From: Chloroflexi bacterium UBA6265
GTDB taxonomy: Bacteria; Chloroflexota; Chloroflexia; Thermomicrobiales; UBA6265
NCBI GenBank assembly: GCA_002440805.1
Contig: DJVD01000093.1
Location: 1-7,586 of the forward strand
Length of the DNA stretch: 7,586 nucleotides
Direction: 5' to 3'
In this document: piece by piece, positions 5,622 through 7,586 of the stretch
Position numbering within the stretch: the stretch's first letter is position 1
Layout: every line of letters begins with the position of its first letter
Program-made: the position numbers and the translations under genes
Notes under the pieces: generated by a model
Told to the model about the DNA's origin: nothing
What the model saw: only the letters and a program-made list of their open reading frames with translations
Databases searched by the model: none

Positions 5622-7586
5622 ACCAATGCAACCCCCGCCACACATCAGTTCGATGCGCAGCGTCCACCACTTGTCCTGCATGAAATCAGCGTGCTCCGGG
5701 CGCCAGGGATTTCCTCGGCCTTTACCCTGAGTGACCTCAGCCCCGACATCACGATTGTGTTCGGCCCAAATGCGAGTGGCAAAAGCACCACCGCCCGCGC
5801 AATCCAGGCAGTGTTATGGCCGCATGCGAGTGCCCTCAGGGGCCATCACCTTGCAGCCGCGTTCGCCCTGGGCGATGAGGAATGGACGATCGAAGCCAGT
5901 GCGGGCAAGGTGCAACGGCTCCGCAACGGCGAGCCGGCCGAAGCACCGCAAATCGCCCCACTGGATGATCGCAGTCGCTACTCGCTTGGACTGCCCGATC
6001 TGTTGGCCAGCGAGAATCAGCCCCTGGCGCACGCCATCCTGAACGAATCCAGCGGCGGCTTTGACCTGCCGATGATCGCCGAAACGCTGGGCTTCTCGCA
6101 TGTCATTCCGCCGCGGCTGGAATCGGCACGACGCCTGCAATCTACCAATGCGGACCTGGCTGAGGTGATTGCTGCAGGGGATACAACGCAGAACGCACTG
6201 GCCCAACGCTCCCACCTGCTGGCACAACGATCCGAATCACAGGACGCCGAGCGTGAGCTTGAGGCGATCGACAAGGCGCTCCAGTATCGACAACGTCTAT
6301 CCGATGAGGACGACCTCGAGACCGAAATCGCTGCCTTCTCGCCCGTGGTGCATGACCTGGCCGGTGATGAACTTACGCGGATCGCTGACCTTACCCGCGA
6401 CATTACGCACATGGAGCAGCAACTGGCAGATCGTATGCGCCAGCGGGGCCGCTGGCAGGCCCTGGTGGACGCGACCGGGTTGGCGGATATTCCCGCACCG
6501 CAGGATCGGCACAAGGCACTGCAAGCCATTCAGCACGAGCAACAGGATCTCGCGAACCTGCTGGACGATCTGGAACGTACCCTTGCAGCCGCCGTTTCGG
6601 AACGGCAGTCCCACCAACACCGTTTGGCCGATGACCTCAACGATGATCAAATCGCGGCACTCGATTCGAATGGCATTCGCGAACTTGCTGATATTGCTGC
6701 TGCCTACGAAAGCATCCGCGCTCGGCGTACGGCCCGCGACGAAGTGGAACTCTGGCTGGGTGGCGTGCAGCCGCCAGGCAACCTCGCTGCACTGCAAGAG
6801 GGTGTGGAAATCCTGCAAACCCGGCTGCAGCATCCCAATGCCGCCGAGCATCAAGAACTCACTGGCACATCCCGCTGGATCGGTATGAGTGGCGGATTAC
6901 TCCTTGTGGGTTCCGGTGCGGTGCTGGCAACGTTGGTAAACCCATGGTGGTGGCTGCTTGCCGCCTTCGGGGTGGTCCTGATCCTGCTGGCGTGGCGATA
7001 CACCTCCTCGGAGTCGCCGAAAATTGCAGCTACCCTTGAGCGAAGCTACGCCCAACTGAACCTGCCCATGCCCCAGCAATGGCGGGCGGCAGATATTCAA
7101 CGCCTCCTCGGGGAGCTCCGCAGCGAACTTAAGGTGGCGTTGGTTGAACAGGAAAAGGCAGAGCGCTGGCAGGACCTGGAACAGGAACGCAGCGAGCTCG
7201 ATGCGGCCTATGCAGACACAGAATCGCGCCGTGAGCAGGCTATTGCCCGCTTCGGCGTAGCACCGGACCTGAAGGAGGAAAGCCTGCGGCTATTGGCTGA
7301 AAACCTCGGTCGGTGGCAGGCCAGCGATGCGACGGTGCGCGGGCTGGAAGCACGCCAGACCCGGCTGCTGGCCGACATCGATATCCTGCATCACCGCGCG
7401 ACATCGGCGCTGGCCGAACTGGGCTACGATCATGGCGATCTTGCCTCCGTGATGGACGATGTGGAGCGCCGCATCGAGTCACTACGGCAGAGCACCGCCG
7501 AACGCGACAACCTGCAACGCGAGATCGATGAGCATATCCAACCCCAACTCGATACGCTGGTGGAGCAACGCAATCACATCTACCAA
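5619..7586 (+). CDS. YhaN-type Rad50/SbcC-like coiled-coil ATPase with membrane hairpin (partial, runs off the right edge)
   Basis: The reading frame is open for 656 codons to the window end. The N-terminal ATPase lobe has a Walker A, GPNASGKST (49-57), preceded by 'SPDITIVF', and an N-lobe segment with 'RYSLGLPDLL' (120-129). From about residue 175 the protein becomes long, charged, Gln/Glu/Arg-rich coiled coil. At 425-461 two hydrophobic helices separated by 'NPWWW' (441-445) form a membrane hairpin, followed by a second coiled-coil arm to the edge. YhaN-type (AAA_27) proteins have this plan; Rad50 and SbcC have a CxxC zinc hook instead. Walker B and the ABC signature should lie in the missing C-terminal lobe. 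In Rad50/SMC-type ATPases the two lobes dimerise on DNA and use ATP to open and close. Here the arms would be held at the membrane. Its coupled upstream partner is the degenerate YhaO-like protein, so it may work in DNA-end sensing or chromosome handling without cleavage. Confidence 0.85.
   Translation, partial: MTNATPATHQFDAQRPPLVLHEISVLRAPGISSAFTLSDLSPDITIVFGPNASGKSTTARAIQAVLWPHASALRGHHLAAAFALGDEEWTIEASAGKVQRLRNGEPAEAPQIAPLDDRSRYSLGLPDLLASENQPLAHAILNESSGGFDLPMIAETLGFSHVIPPRLESARRLQSTNADLAEVIAAGDTTQNALAQRSHLLAQRSESQDAERELEAIDKALQYRQRLSDEDDLETEIAAFSPVVHDLAGDELTRIADLTRDITHMEQQLADRMRQRGRWQALVDATGLADIPAPQDRHKALQAIQHEQQDLANLLDDLERTLAAAVSERQSHQHRLADDLNDDQIAALDSNGIRELADIAAAYESIRARRTARDEVELWLGGVQPPGNLAALQEGVEILQTRLQHPNAAEHQELTGTSRWIGMSGGLLLVGSGAVLATLVNPWWWLLAAFGVVLILLAWRYTSSESPKIAATLERSYAQLNLPMPQQWRAADIQRLLGELRSELKVALVEQEKAERWQDLEQERSELDAAYADTESRREQAIARFGVAPDLKEESLRLLAENLGRWQASDATVRGLEARQTRLLADIDILHHRATSALAELGYDHGDLASVMDDVERRIESLRQSTAERDNLQREIDEHIQPQLDTLVEQRNHIYQ

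Noticed and set aside
6169..6888. Plus-strand open frame of 239 codons within the ATPase gene
   Set aside because: It lies in another frame within the continuous YhaN-like coding region, has a Trp, Arg and Ser-rich composition, and shows no motif.
1..7586. tRNA, rRNA, CRISPR array, insertion sequence, attachment site or prophage gene
   Set aside because: No regularly spaced repeats, transposase or integrase-like protein, or tRNA-like cloverleaf was seen. Intergenic gaps are all under 145 bases.

Overview
The window looks like ordinary bacterial chromosome: moderately high GC by eye, densely packed protein-coding genes, and no RNA genes, CRISPR array, insertion sequence or phage gene. Most genes have recognisable Shine-Dalgarno sites, but one appears to be leaderless and one starts with TTG. 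This would fit Chloroflexota or a related lineage with mixed leadered and leaderless initiation. The taxon is a guess, because no marker gene is present.

Layout: (1) 1-251, minus strand, is the N-terminal part of an MsbA-type ABC exporter that runs off the left edge. (2) 252-393 is a divergent intergenic region with a promoter abutting the next start codon. (3) 394-1479 encodes an eight-helix membrane protein with an acidic N-terminal tail, distantly TspO-like. (4) 1554-2969 encodes an MFS_3-type drug/siderophore exporter. (5) 3030-4331 encodes an AI-2E/PerM family transporter. (6) 4332-4434 is a 103-base leader holding a -10-like hexamer and a strong hairpin just before a ribosome binding site. 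(7) 4435-5619 and 5619-7586 are two genes overlapping by one base, with the second open at the right edge.

The pair in (7) is the most interesting part. The second gene is a Rad50/SbcC-like ATPase of the YhaN type, with a clear Walker A and a two-helix membrane hairpin where Rad50 has its zinc hook. The first gene follows the YhaO/SbcD/Mre11 nuclease plan along its whole length. However, every metal-binding motif I can map (DxH, GDxxD, GNHD, the single H, GHxH) has been replaced, while the structural capping segment is kept. The reading I favour is a membrane-tethered Rad50-like ATPase partnered by a pseudo-nuclease. This rests on motif reading alone.

The three + strand membrane-protein genes upstream are separated by 60-74 bases and may be co-transcribed. 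Nothing visible links their function to the ATPase pair.
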